From contig CAUZDW010000006.1 in the NCBI GenBank assembly GCA_963578825.1, positions 83,918 to 147,917 of the forward strand: a stretch of DNA of 64,000 nt. Direction: 5' to 3'. Under the pieces are notes generated by a model. The model had not been told where the DNA came from, did not search any database, and worked only from the letters and a program-made list of their open reading frames with translations. A program made the translations under genes and the position numbers. Shown one piece after another: positions 53,135 to 61,503 of this stretch; positions within the stretch are counted from its first letter, which is position 1, and each line of letters begins with the position of its first letter. This DNA is from JAJDNS01 sp963578825 (lineage in GTDB: Bacteria > Acidobacteriota > Vicinamibacteria > Fen-336).

Positions 53135-54595
53135 ATGATGAAGGCCAGCAGGCTCGTTTCGCTGTGGGCGGTGCTGCTCGCCGCTCCGCTCGGCGCCGAC
53201 GATCGTCCGAACGTCGTCTTCTTCCTCGTGGACGATCTCGGGTACATGGACATCGGGGCCAACAACCCCGACTCGTTCTACGAGACACCGAACGTCGACC
53301 GCCTGGCCGCCTCCGGGATGCGCTTCACGAACGGCTATGCGGCCAACCCCGTCTGCTCGCCCACGCGCTACAGCATCATGACCGGTCGATACCCCACTCG
53401 GGTCGGCGTCACCAATTGGTTCTCGGGCACGCGCGAGGCCCGGTATCGGCCGGCCCCGCTTCACGACCGCATGCCCCTCGAGGAGCTGACACTCGCAGAA
53501 GCCCTCCGTGAAGCCGGCTACCGCACCTTCTTTGCCGGCAAGTGGCACCTGGGACCGACTGAGGAGTACTGGCCCGAGGCGCAGGGCTTCGAGGTGAACC
53601 GAGGCGGGTGGGCACGGGGCGGACCCTACGGGCCGGGCAAATACTTCCCGCCCTACGGAAACCCGCGGCTCGACGACGGCCCGGAGGGGGAGCATCTTCC
53701 CGATCGCCTTGCCAGGGAGGCCGTCGGGTTCATGGAAGAGCACAAGGGGGACCCTTTCTTGATCTACGTCTCCTTCTATTCGGTCCACACGCCGCTCCTC
53801 AGCCGGCCCGACCTCGTTCTGAAGTACGAGGAGAAGATCCGAAGGCTGGGGCTGGAGGGGCAGACGGAGCTGGCCGACGAAGAGCAGGTCTGGCCGGTCG
53901 ACGAGCCCCGGCAGGTGCGCATCGTTCAGAAGCATGCTGTTTACGCGGCAATGGTCGAGGCGATGGACGAGGCGGTCGGCACGGTGCTCGACGGCCTCGA
54001 GCGCCTCGGTCTCGACGAGAAGACCGTGGTCTTCTTCATGTCCGACAACGGCGGACTGGCCACCTCGGAAGGACGACCCACGAGCAACCTCCCGCTGCGC
54101 GGCGGGAAGGGCTGGATCTACGAGGGAGGGATCCGCGAGCCCTTCCTGGTGCGGGCCCCCGGGGTGACTCGGCCAGGGAGCAACTGCAGCGTGCCGGTGA
54201 TCAGCACCGATTTCTACCCGACGATCCTGGATCTCGCCGGGCTGCCCCCGCGACCCGAGCAGCACCAGGACGGAGTGTCCCTGGTGCCCCTTCTCGAGAG
54301 CAAGGCGAGGCTCGGTCGCGAGGCTCTCTTCTGGCACTACCCGCACTATGGGAATCAAGGGGGCTTCCCGAGCGGCGCCGTGCGGATGGGTCCGTGGAAG
54401 CTGATCGAGCGCTATGAAGACGGCCGGGTACACCTCTACAACCTCGACGCCGACATCGGAGAACGGAACGACCTCGCGAGGACCGATTCCGACCGCGTGG
54501 CGGCGATGAGAGCACGTCTACATGCGTGGTACGGCGACGTGGACGCGAAGTTCCTGCGGCCCATCGAGGGAGGGCCCGAGCCCTGGCGGCCGTGA
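53135..54595 (+). CDS. Sulfatase (arylsulfatase A-like, family S1), secreted
   Basis: 486 residues with a signal peptide ending near PLGADD. Metal motif FFLVDDLGYMDIG, formylglycine motif VCSPTRYSIMTGRYP (Cys74), GKWHLGP, and MSDNGG with the second metal pair. The C-terminal region has RMGPWKLIERYEDG and LYNLDADIGERNDLA, the usual end of polysaccharide or aryl sulfatases. It needs a maturase not seen in this window. It is a different subtype from the sulfatase at 11940-13553, with little similarity outside the motifs. The next gene downstream has its own candidate promoter. Confidence 0.92.
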   Translation: MMKASRLVSLWAVLLAAPLGADDRPNVVFFLVDDLGYMDIGANNPDSFYETPNVDRLAASGMRFTNGYAANPVCSPTRYSIMTGRYPTRVGVTNWFSGTREARYRPAPLHDRMPLEELTLAEALREAGYRTFFAGKWHLGPTEEYWPEAQGFEVNRGGWARGGPYGPGKYFPPYGNPRLDDGPEGEHLPDRLAREAVGFMEEHKGDPFLIYVSFYSVHTPLLSRPDLVLKYEEKIRRLGLEGQTELADEEQVWPVDEPRQVRIVQKHAVYAAMVEAMDEAVGTVLDGLERLGLDEKTVVFFMSDNGGLATSEGRPTSNLPLRGGKGWIYEGGIREPFLVRAPGVTRPGSNCSVPVISTDFYPTILDLAGLPPRPEQHQDGVSLVPLLESKARLGREALFWHYPHYGNQGGFPSGAVRMGPWKLIERYEDGRVHLYNLDADIGERNDLARTDSDRVAAMRARLHAWYGDVDAKFLRPIEGGPEPWRP

Positions 54596-54637
54596 GCCCG
54601 ATCGACGTCATCGAAGCTGCGGCGATCGATTCGGCGC

Positions 54638-54643
54638 TAGACT
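54638..54643 (+). promoter_or_regulatory. Candidate -10 element of the small coiled-coil gene
   Basis: TAGACT lies 19 bases before the GTG at 54663; a GGAGGA ribosome site lies between, so this gene would have a short leader. Confidence 0.35.
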
Positions 54644-54662
54644 GGCATCCTGGGAGGACAGC

Positions 54663-54968
54663 GTGGCCGACGACGACGCCCCGAAGACCGCATATGAGAT
54701 CGCCCTGGAGCGACTCCGGAAGAAAGACCGCGAGGAGGGAGTCGAGGAACGCCCGCTGAGCGACCAGCAACGGAACGAGATCGCGGATATCCGGAAGTTC
54801 TACGAAGCCCGGTTCGCGGAGTGCGAGATCCTCCACCGATCGTCTCTCCGCAAGGTCGCGGATCCTGCCGAGCAGGAGACACTCGAGGAGCACTACCGCC
54901 GGGACAGGGAGCGCCTGGGATCCGAGCGGGATCGGAAGATCGAGACGATCCGAGAGCAGGACTCCTGA
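54663..54968 (+). CDS. Small charged, probably coiled-coil protein
   Basis: 101 residues, very rich in Glu, Arg and Lys, with no hydrophobic segment. YEIALERLRKKDREEGVEE, IADIRKFYEARFAECEILH and EEHYRRDRERLGSERDRKIE suggest two long helices that may pair. A GTG with GGAGGA four bases upstream sets the start. It shares no motif I recognise. A palindromic hairpin follows the stop by six bases. Confidence 0.65.
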   Translation: MADDDAPKTAYEIALERLRKKDREEGVEERPLSDQQRNEIADIRKFYEARFAECEILHRSSLRKVADPAEQETLEEHYRRDRERLGSERDRKIETIREQDS

Positions 54969-54974
54969 GAAACC

Positions 54975-54990
54975 CGAGCGCCTGCGCTCG
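54975..54990. terminator. Hairpin after the small coiled-coil gene
   Basis: A nearly continuous 16-base palindrome (CGAGCGC and its inverse with CT between) begins six bases after the stop at 54968. It may end the sulfatase/coiled-coil transcript; there is no T-tract. Confidence 0.35.
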
Positions 54991-55052
54991 TGAGGATGGC
55001 GCTTTGAGGGTCTGGGGCGTGCGAGACAAAGGAAAGGGGACGCGGGAGCGGG

Positions 55053-55098
55053 CGAGATCCTTCGTCGCCTGCCCAACGCTGACGCTCCTCAGGATGAC
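55053..55098. repeat. REP-like hairpin element candidate
   Basis: The stretch opens with GAGATCCTTCGTCGC and closes with GCTCCTCAGGATGAC, the two ends typical of a dispersed hairpin repeat seen in intergenic DNA of several bacterial phyla. Only one copy is visible in the window, between convergent genes. Confidence 0.35.
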
Positions 55099-55121
55099 GC
55101 GCGCGTCCAAGCTGGAGCGCG

Positions 55122-56375
55122 TCAGATCACCGTGCCGTCGGGGACGACGCCCTCTTTGGGAATGAACACGATCCCGTCCCGGACGTAGTATCCGTCGCCA
55201 TCGGCTTCCTGGTGGCCGGCCTCGTTGACGATGCGAACGCCCCGGCCCACTCGGGCGTTCTTGTCCACGATGGCCCGCTCGATGACGCAGTCGCGGCCGA
55301 TCCCCACCGGCGGCACACCCCGGCCCTCCGCCCGCTCGATCTCGTCGATCGACTCGTAGAAGTCGGCGCCGAGAATCAGGCTCTCGCGGATGTGCGTCCC
55401 GTGACCGATGCGGCTGCGGATTCCGATGACGGACCGCTCGATCTCGGCCCCCATCAGGATGCAGCCGTCCGAGACGAGGGCGCTGCGCAAGGTGCAGTCC
55501 TCGATCTTGGTCGACGGCAGGAACCGGGGATGGGTGTACACCGGTCGCGTCGCATCGTGGAAGTCGAAAGGAGGCACGGATTCGCAGAGGTCGAGGTTGG
55601 CCTGGTAGTAGGCCGCTATGGTTCCCACGTCCTCCCAGTAGCCCTGGAAGAAGTGGGCCTGCACCCGCATCTCGCCGATGGCCCGGGGGATCACGTGGCG
55701 GCCAAAGTCCACGAGCTTGGGGTCCTCGATGGCGGTCTGAAGAGTGTCCCGCCCGAACATGTAGATGCCCATCGAGGCCAGGTAGGCCTTTCCGTGCCCG
55801 GGGATCTCGGACTCCAGGTCACCCAGGCGGTCGGGGCCGGGCTTCTCCTCGAAATGCACGATCCGGCCGTCCCGGTCGACCTTCAGGATGCCGAACTCAG
55901 ATGTCTGCTCGGCGGGCACCGGAATCACTCCGACCGTCGCGTCCGCTTTGCTCTGCCGATGCTCGTCCCGCATCTTACGGAAGTCCATCTGGTAGAGCTG
56001 GTCGCCGGACAGGATGAGGACCTCCCGCGAAGGGTGCGCCCGGGCGTGCCGCCTGATCTGCCGCACGGCGTCTGCCGTGCCCTGGAACCAGTCGGCCCGC
56101 TCTTCGGTCTGCTCGGCGGCGAGGATGGTGACAAAGCCCGGGCTGAAGTTGTCGAAGTTGTAGGTGAGGGCGACGTGCTTGTTGAGGCTCTCCGAGTTGT
56201 ACTGCGTCACGACGAAGATCCTCCGCAGGTTCGAGTTGATGCAGTTGCTGATGGGGATGTCGATGAGGCGGTACTTGCCAGCGATGGGCACCGCGGGCTT
56301 GGCCCGTTCGTGGGTCAGGGGAAACAGCCGTGTTCCTCGGCCGCCTCCGAGGATGATGGCAAGGGCGTCATTCAT
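55122..56375 (-). CDS. glgC: Glucose-1-phosphate adenylyltransferase
   Basis: Makes ADP-glucose for glycogen synthesis from glucose 1-phosphate and ATP. The nucleotide loop is ILGGGRGTRLFPLT, followed by KPAVPIAGKYRLIDIPISN, SGDQLYQMD, FEEKPGP and a left-handed beta-helix C-terminal domain (SALVSDGCILMGAEIERSVIGIRS). 417 residues, normal for the family. No other glycogen genes are adjacent. It is divergent from the EI24 gene; a TTGACA on the minus strand at 56410-56415 may be its -35. Confidence 0.95.
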   Translation of the reverse strand: MNDALAIILGGGRGTRLFPLTHERAKPAVPIAGKYRLIDIPISNCINSNLRRIFVVTQYNSESLNKHVALTYNFDNFSPGFVTILAAEQTEERADWFQGTADAVRQIRRHARAHPSREVLILSGDQLYQMDFRKMRDEHRQSKADATVGVIPVPAEQTSEFGILKVDRDGRIVHFEEKPGPDRLGDLESEIPGHGKAYLASMGIYMFGRDTLQTAIEDPKLVDFGRHVIPRAIGEMRVQAHFFQGYWEDVGTIAAYYQANLDLCESVPPFDFHDATRPVYTHPRFLPSTKIEDCTLRSALVSDGCILMGAEIERSVIGIRSRIGHGTHIRESLILGADFYESIDEIERAEGRGVPPVGIGRDCVIERAIVDKNARVGRGVRIVNEAGHQEADGDGYYVRDGIVFIPKEGVVPDGTVI

Positions 56376-56433
56376 CGCGCGCGCATTCTCCCACGCCGCG
56401 CCCTCACGGTGTCAAGGATCCACAGGTTTCTGG

Positions 56434-56439
56434 TAGGCT
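56434..56439 (+). promoter_or_regulatory. Candidate -10 element of the EI24 gene
   Basis: TAGGCT ends 9 bases before the ATG at 56449, without a ribosome site. Confidence 0.35.
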
Positions 56440-56448
56440 TGGCGCCCC

Positions 56449-57285
56449 ATGTCGGAGCCGAACACGGAGTCGGAACGCCGCCCCGGCCTCGTGCGGCGCG
56501 TGGCCGCAGGCGCCTGGCATGTGCCTGCAGGCTTCGCGATCCTCCTGCGCCACCCCCGGATGTGGCCACTGGCGGCCCTTCCGGTGGTGCTGGCCACGGG
56601 ATTCATGTTTCTCGGAGCGGTGCTCGGCATATTCCTCATTCCCCGGGTCGAGGGAGCGTTCGGCACCACGCCGGGGACGCATCCGGTGTGGATCGAGCTC
56701 CCCGCGAGCCTCCTGCTGTGGGCGGCCATGATCGGGACGGGAGTGTTCCTTGGACTGGGTGTCGCGGTGCTGCTGGCAACGCCGGCCCTGGAGCAGCTCT
56801 CGAAGCAGGTCGAGGCCCGTGTGCGAGGGGCCTCGATCGAATCGAGTCGCGGTCTCGTCTGGGAGCTCGCCCAGTCGCTCCGTGGCGGCTTCTACTTCCT
56901 GCTGGCAGCCCCCGGGGTCTTCCTGCTCGGGCTCATTCCGATCCTCGGTCCCGTTCTCGCGGTCATGTGGGGCGGCCGGGCGGTGGCGCTGCAGATGACC
57001 GATCCGGCGCTGACGCGACGGGGGATGTCCCTCAAGGAGCGCTGGCGCTGGCACCGCCAGTGGCGGGCCGAGAGCCAGGGCTTTGGCCTCGCCGGGATGG
57101 TGGGCCTGCTGGTGCCCTTCGCCAACCTGCTGCTCGCCCCGGCCCTGGTGGCCGGGGGAACCCTGCTGGTGCTGTCGCTCGAGCCATTCACCTCGGCTGC
57201 CATCGAGGCCCCGACGAGCACGAACAAGACGGGCGACTCCCGCCCACGGGACATCGTGGACGAGAACGAGGATGCTAGAGGCTGA
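56449..57285 (+). CDS. EI24/CysZ-like integral membrane protein
   Basis: 278 residues with about four to six hydrophobic helices. The start GAWHVPAGFAILLRHPRMW and the segments YFLLAAPGVFLLGLIPILGPVL and HRQWRAESQGFGLAGMVGLL LVPFAN-type pattern match the EI24 domain (PF07264), which includes the sulfate transporter CysZ. A sulfate role would suit a sulfatase-rich genome, but it is inference. The C-terminus is a charged tail. The 3' end overlaps the convergent PDZ gene by 11 bases. Confidence 0.8.
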   Translation: MSEPNTESERRPGLVRRVAAGAWHVPAGFAILLRHPRMWPLAALPVVLATGFMFLGAVLGIFLIPRVEGAFGTTPGTHPVWIELPASLLLWAAMIGTGVFLGLGVAVLLATPALEQLSKQVEARVRGASIESSRGLVWELAQSLRGGFYFLLAAPGVFLLGLIPILGPVLAVMWGGRAVALQMTDPALTRRGMSLKERWRWHRQWRAESQGFGLAGMVGLLVPFANLLLAPALVAGGTLLVLSLEPFTSAAIEAPTSTNKTGDSRPRDIVDENEDARG

Positions 57286-58218
57286 CGCCAGCCGTGTGGG
57301 GCCGCCTGCTCTCCTCGGGCTCCGGCAGCGTGACCTCGACGTCCATCGGTCCGCCGTCCCGCTGCAGCTTGATGGCGACCGTGCCCCCGGCCTGGGCCTT
57401 GCGGACCTTCTGCTGGAGATCCCGGCCGTGGCGGATCGGCGTCCCGTCGAACTCGAGGAGAACGTCACCCGCCTTGATCCCGGCCGCGGCCGCGGGGCTC
57501 GCCTCTTCGACCGACGTCACGAGAACGCCATCGTCGGATGCCACCTTGAAGAAGTCGGCGAGCTGGTCCCCGACCCGAGCTCGATGAAGCGGATCCCAAG
57601 CCGTGGGCGGGGGGCGAACAGGGCGCCCGTGAAGTCGTGGCCTTCCTCGGCGTGCCAACGAAGCACGTGGGGGCCTTCGCCGCGGCGCATGTGCAGTAGC
57701 TCGGGGACGTCGATGTCGAAGTTCTCCCCGCCGGGCACAAACACGCTTCCCTCGCCCAGGTGAACCTGTGCGCGCCTGCCGTGGACCCGGTGGGGGCCCT
57801 CGGAGAGCGTCGCGCTGAGCGTCCGCGTGACATCGCCGCGCTGGACCTCGATCGCGACCTCCCGGCCCGGAGGAGTCTCGCCCACGAGGCGGCCGAGCTG
57901 ACGCGCGCTGCGCACTTTCTCGCCGTCGAAGCGCGTGATCACGTCCCCTTCCTCGATGCCCGCGCCGGCCGCCGCACTCTCGGGCCGGACGCTCTCGACC
58001 CTCGCGCCCTCCGAAGCGCCCTCCACATCTTCGAGGCCGACCCCGAGGAAGCTGTGGCCCCCGAAGATCACGATCTTGACGTGCTTCTCGACCCTCTTGT
58101 CGATCTCGACACGCTGCTCATCACCGTCGGTCTCCCCGGCCCGGACGGCTCCGGAGCCCCTCGCGAGGCCGACGAGAGCGACGAAGACACCGAGCACCAG
58201 AGCGATGGAACGCTGCAT
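57275..58218 (-). CDS. Periplasmic protein with two PDZ domains (one frameshift)
   Basis: The ATG at 58218 has a near-perfect GGAGGT upstream. A signal peptide (IALVLGVFVALVGLARG) is followed by PDZ 1 (GVGLEDV, AAAGAGIEEGDVITRFDGEKV), a spacer, and PDZ 2 in another frame (SPAAAAGIKAGDVLLEFDGTPI). The break lies in the C run 57568-57571; one more base joins GIRFIELGSG to DQLADFFKVASDDGVLV. No protease domain is present, so this is a PDZ-only scaffold or sensor, about 313 residues if repaired. It lies downstream of the LON-domain and erpA genes on the same strand. Confidence 0.78.
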
Positions 58219-58287
58219 CCAGACCTCCTTGACGTTGCCGTTGACACCCATTGGACGCACCCGGGCCCGGAAAGGTCGGTCGGTGGA

Positions 58288-58917
58288 CTAGTGAATCGAG
58301 GTGCTTCCGCCCGCCGCTCCTTCGAGGATGTGAAAGTCGAGGATCTCGATGAGGCGGCCGTAGCGGGCCTCGAGGGTGTGACAGTCGAGAAGAGACTGCC
58401 TCTCGACCGGGCGCAGGCCGAGGCTCTGGCTGAGAGCGTTGACGAGCAGGTCGTGGGGCAGCTCGCCCTGGAGGACCAGGTTCCTGGGACCATCCGCAGC
58501 GCGGGCGATCGTCGTCAGGACACGTGTGCGCAGACCGTCCAGGGCGTCCTCATCTCCGGTGCCGTCGCGTAGCGTCTCGACGGTGGCGAGCCGGTAGGGC
58601 TCTCCTTCGTGCTCCTCGAGAACCCGAAAGCGCGACTGAGCCCGCAGGACGATGTTGTAGCGTCCGTCATCGAGGCGCTCGTGCTGGGCGATGGATCCGA
58701 AACACCCGATCGGGTAGATCGCAGGGCTTCCCTCGTAGCCCTCCTCCCAGCCTGGCCGGAGGAGCGTCATCCCGATCGTGCGATGAGTGGCCAGGGAGTC
58801 GTTTACCATCTTGCGATAGCGCGGCTCGAAGATGTGCAGGGGCAGGGGCATTCCCGGAAAGAGGACGGTGTCCGGGAGGGGAAAAAGAGGAAGGAGCAGA
58901 GGCGGGCTCTCGGACAT
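58288..58917 (-). CDS. LON peptidase substrate-binding domain protein
   Basis: 209 residues holding only the LON N-terminal domain (LPLFPLPDTVLFPGMPLPLHIFEPRYR, GCFGSIAQHERLDDGRYNIVLRAQSRFRV). There is no ATPase or protease domain. Standalone members are widespread and unexplained. The ATG at 58917 is preceded by GGGGAGG; the open frame to 59379 is antisense-like over the erpA gene. It lies between erpA and the PDZ gene. Confidence 0.9.
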   Translation of the reverse strand: MSESPPLLLPLFPLPDTVLFPGMPLPLHIFEPRYRKMVNDSLATHRTIGMTLLRPGWEEGYEGSPAIYPIGCFGSIAQHERLDDGRYNIVLRAQSRFRVLEEHEGEPYRLATVETLRDGTGDEDALDGLRTRVLTTIARAADGPRNLVLQGELPHDLLVNALSQSLGLRPVERQSLLDCHTLEARYGRLIEILDFHILEGAAGGSTSIH

Positions 58918-58967
58918 CCTGACCTCCCCTGCTCCTTCTCGGACGGCGTCGGGCGAACGGCCTTCGG

Positions 58968-59318
58968 TCAGTGCTGCGCCCCGCCCCCTTCGCCCGGGGT
59001 GAACGACTGACCGCAGCCGCAAGACGACTGGGCGTTGGGGTTCTTGATGGCGAACCCGCCTCCCATCAGGTCGTCTTTGTAGTCCACCTCGGCGCCGTCG
59101 AGATGCTTCAGGCTCATGGGATCGACGAGCACCTTGATGCCCTGGGCCTCGATGACTTGATCGCCCTCGTTGATCTCGTCGAGGACCATCCCGTACTGGA
59201 AGCCGGAGCAGCCGCCTCCTTCCACGTAGATCCGCAGCCCGCCCTCGGGAAGATTCTCCTTCTCCTGCTCCAGAATCCCCTTCACCTTGTCGGCAGCTTT
59301 CGTCGTGATCATGATCAT
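58968..59318 (-). CDS. erpA: Iron-sulfur cluster insertion protein, ErpA/IscA type
   Basis: A-type carrier that hands [2Fe-2S] or [4Fe-4S] clusters to apoproteins. 116 residues with the three ligand cysteines in EGGGCSGFQYG and SCGCGQSF. MITTKAADKVKGIL is the usual start; two alternative ATGs lie at 59318 and 59312. AGGAGAG stands upstream of the first. The gene is divergent from the NuoF-like gene, whose product carries a predicted [4Fe-4S] cluster. Confidence 0.92.
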   Translation of the reverse strand: MIMITTKAADKVKGILEQEKENLPEGGLRIYVEGGGCSGFQYGMVLDEINEGDQVIEAQGIKVLVDPMSLKHLDGAEVDYKDDLMGGGFAIKNPNAQSSCGCGQSFTPGEGGGAQH

Positions 59319-59470
59319 GCCCGCGTCTCTCCTGAAAATCCTGTAGCATCGCGGCTCGACCCAGCGTCGTGCCCCACAATGGTCCTTCTATCGTAGACCA
59401 TCTGGACTAATTTGTGAAGATTCGATCGCAGCCCCACACGGAGATCTTGGCACCAGCTAAGTCCATTACA

Positions 59471-60697
59471 ATGAGTGGCATTTTAGAGCCTCGATTTTCA
59501 TCGACCACACGCACCGGGGCCCTCCGGTCCCCCGATGAGATCGTGCAACGTCTCCAGGCCTCCGGCCTTCGCGGCCGAGGCGGGGGGTGGTTCCCGGCGG
59601 CGCGAAAATGGAAGGCGGTCCGCGTTGAGGGCGGCACTCCCGTCGTGATCGCCAATGGCGCCGAAGGCGAACCCGGCTCGTTCAAGGACCGCTACACGAT
59701 GGTGAAGCGCGCGGACGACATCGTCCGCGGCGTGCGCCTCGCCGCTCACGCTATCGGGGCACGTGAGGCCATTTTTTTCCTCAAGGCCTCGTTCGATCGG
59801 CCGGCTGCCGCCCTCGAGACGGCCCTCGCGTCAGCCGAGCTCGACGGCGTTGCCACGAGCCTGCGCCGGGGGGACGACAGCTACATCGCCGGGGAAGAGA
59901 CGGCACTTCTGGAAGTGCTGGAGGGCCGGCGGGCGTGGCCGCGGCCCAAGCCGCCTCTGCCCGCGGCGGTCGGCCTCGAGGGCCGGCCGACGCTCGTGCA
60001 GAACGTGGAGACGTTGGCGAGAGTGTCCGACGCGATCGAGGACCCGGAGGGCTTCCGATCTGCGGAGACGACACTCGTCACGCTCTGGGGAGACGTCCGA
60101 AAGCCAGGTGTCCACGAGGTGCCCCTCGGGACGCCGATTCGGGCGCTGATCGAGGAGCAGGGCGGCGGTGCCCCGGCAGGAATAGGGCTCGTCTTCCCGG
60201 GAGGCCCGGCGGGACCGCCGCTGCGTCCCGATGAGATCGACACGCTCCTCGATCCAGACGCGCTCAGGGACGCCGGCACCGCTCTCGGCACCGCTGCGGT
60301 GCTGGTCGTCGGCGCCGATGCCTGCCCCCTGGCCGTGGCTGCGTCCGTCACGGGCTTCTTCGAGCGAGAGAACTGCGGTCAGTGCCCGCCGTGCGCGGTC
60401 GGCACCCAAAGCCTCGACCGGATCCTTCGAGGCATGGAGACAGGCGCTGCCCGGGCGCAAGACCTCCGTGATCTCTCCGACGTGGCAGGGTTCATGTCGG
60501 CCCACGGGTACTGCGCCCATTGCCGGACGGCGGCGGCTGTGGCCACCGGCTTCGCGCGACGCTTCGCCGAGGACATCGAGGCCCACCTCGGAGCCGGGCG
60601 GTGCCCTCGTCCCGACAGTCGCCACCCCGATCCCTTCGCCGTCGGCTCGCCCGAGCGGAACGCGGTGGCAGCGGCGGTCGACGAGCAGCTCTCATGA
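59471..60697 (+). CDS. NuoF-like NADH dehydrogenase flavoprotein (orphan)
   Basis: About 408 residues matching the 51-kDa subunit of complex I and related NAD-dependent hydrogenases: FMN/NAD segments GRGGGWFPAARKW and NGAEGEPGSFKDR, SYIAGEETALLEVLEGRRAW, LVQNVETLARV, and the [4Fe-4S] motif ENCGQCPPC with a fourth Cys in HGYCAHC. The first motif differs from the usual GRGGAGFPTGLKW. No NuoE, NuoG or hydrogenase gene is near; instead its stop overlaps the start of a multi-TM protein (ATGA). It may form a simple NADH-oxidising complex with that protein and a ferredoxin or cytochrome partner. A GTG at 59414 would add 19 low-GC residues. Confidence 0.82.
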   Translation: MSGILEPRFSSTTRTGALRSPDEIVQRLQASGLRGRGGGWFPAARKWKAVRVEGGTPVVIANGAEGEPGSFKDRYTMVKRADDIVRGVRLAAHAIGAREAIFFLKASFDRPAAALETALASAELDGVATSLRRGDDSYIAGEETALLEVLEGRRAWPRPKPPLPAAVGLEGRPTLVQNVETLARVSDAIEDPEGFRSAETTLVTLWGDVRKPGVHEVPLGTPIRALIEEQGGGAPAGIGLVFPGGPAGPPLRPDEIDTLLDPDALRDAGTALGTAAVLVVGADACPLAVAASVTGFFERENCGQCPPCAVGTQSLDRILRGMETGAARAQDLRDLSDVAGFMSAHGYCAHCRTAAAVATGFARRFAEDIEAHLGAGRCPRPDSRHPDPFAVGSPERNAVAAAVDEQLS

Positions 60698-61410
60698 GAA
60701 ACGACATCATCGCCCTCATCCTGGGAACCCTGGTCTCGTTTCCCCTCGGCCTCGCCATCGGCGTCCCGTGGTTCCTCCCCGTCCTCAACGCCGTGCCCGC
60801 CTACGTCCTGCTCGTGCACCGGCTCCACAAGGGCGAGCGCGGGGGTGCCGTGCGGACCGCGATCTGGTGGGCCGCGGCGCTGGCCATTTCGGGCACCGCG
60901 TGCCTGGTCCTCTGGCCGGCGCCGACCGACACCCTCGTCCTCAACGGCCCGGAATACCAGAAGGAGATGCTCGACTGGATCGCAACCGGCAAGGGGACGG
61001 AGGGTAGCCTGAGCCTCTCCTTCACCCACCAGCTCCTGCAGATCGGCATCTTCGTCGCGCTGAGCCTGGCGACCGCGGGCAGTCTTTCCGTCGTCATGGG
61101 GGCGGTGCTCCTGAACGACGTGTCGTTCTACGTTGCCGGGCTCGCGAATGGTGGCACCCCGGCGTGGGCGGTGGTGCTCCTCGGCTGGACGCCGTGGACG
61201 ATCGCGCGCATGGCGGCACTGTGCATCCTCGGCGTCGTCCTTGCGGAGCCTCTGATGTGCCGTCTCTTCCCGACCGCTCGCAGGAGGCTCAAGGTCATCG
61301 GCCGAATGCCCTACTACATGGCCGGCATCTCGGGCATCGTCATGGCCTGGATTCTGCAGGCCTCCCTCGGCCCTCTCTGGAGAGCCTGGCTCCGCGTGCT
61401 CCAACCCTGA
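60694..61410 (+). CDS. Multi-TM membrane protein coupled to the NuoF-like gene
   Basis: 238 residues with about six helices (IALILGTLVSFPLGLAIG, PWFLPVLNAVPAYVLLV, AIWWAAALAISGTACLVLW, IGIFVALSLATAGSLSVVMG, WAVVLLGWTPWTIARMAALC, YYMAGISGIVMAWILQA) and a lumenal-type loop with PTDTLVLNGPEYQKEML. No haem-binding His pair is obvious. The start codon overlaps the NuoF-like stop, so the two are translated together. I do not recognise a family. A partner or anchor for the flavoprotein is inferred from coupling only. Confidence 0.7.
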   Translation: MRNDIIALILGTLVSFPLGLAIGVPWFLPVLNAVPAYVLLVHRLHKGERGGAVRTAIWWAAALAISGTACLVLWPAPTDTLVLNGPEYQKEMLDWIATGKGTEGSLSLSFTHQLLQIGIFVALSLATAGSLSVVMGAVLLNDVSFYVAGLANGGTPAWAVVLLGWTPWTIARMAALCILGVVLAEPLMCRLFPTARRRLKVIGRMPYYMAGISGIVMAWILQASLGPLWRAWLRVLQP

Positions 61411-61490
61411 GCCGGCGCCGATCCATCGATTCCTTCCCGATTTTCGCCCCGGGGCGGCTCGTCCGGTCCTGTCCTGTCGCGGTCCGTCCC

Positions 61491-61496
61491 TAGAAT
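61491..61496 (+). promoter_or_regulatory. Candidate -10 element of recQ, leaderless spacing
   Basis: TAGAAT ends 7 bases before the ATG at 61504; an earlier in-frame ATG at 61495 lies inside the hexamer and is less likely. A 12-bp palindrome CGCCCCGGGGCG lies upstream at 61445-61456. Confidence 0.4.
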
Positions 61497-61503
61497 GGCC
61501 CCC

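Noticed and set aside
55212..57278. Rightward open frame of about 690 codons over glgC
   Set aside because: glgC on the other strand is unmistakable; the frame is a GC-rich shadow.
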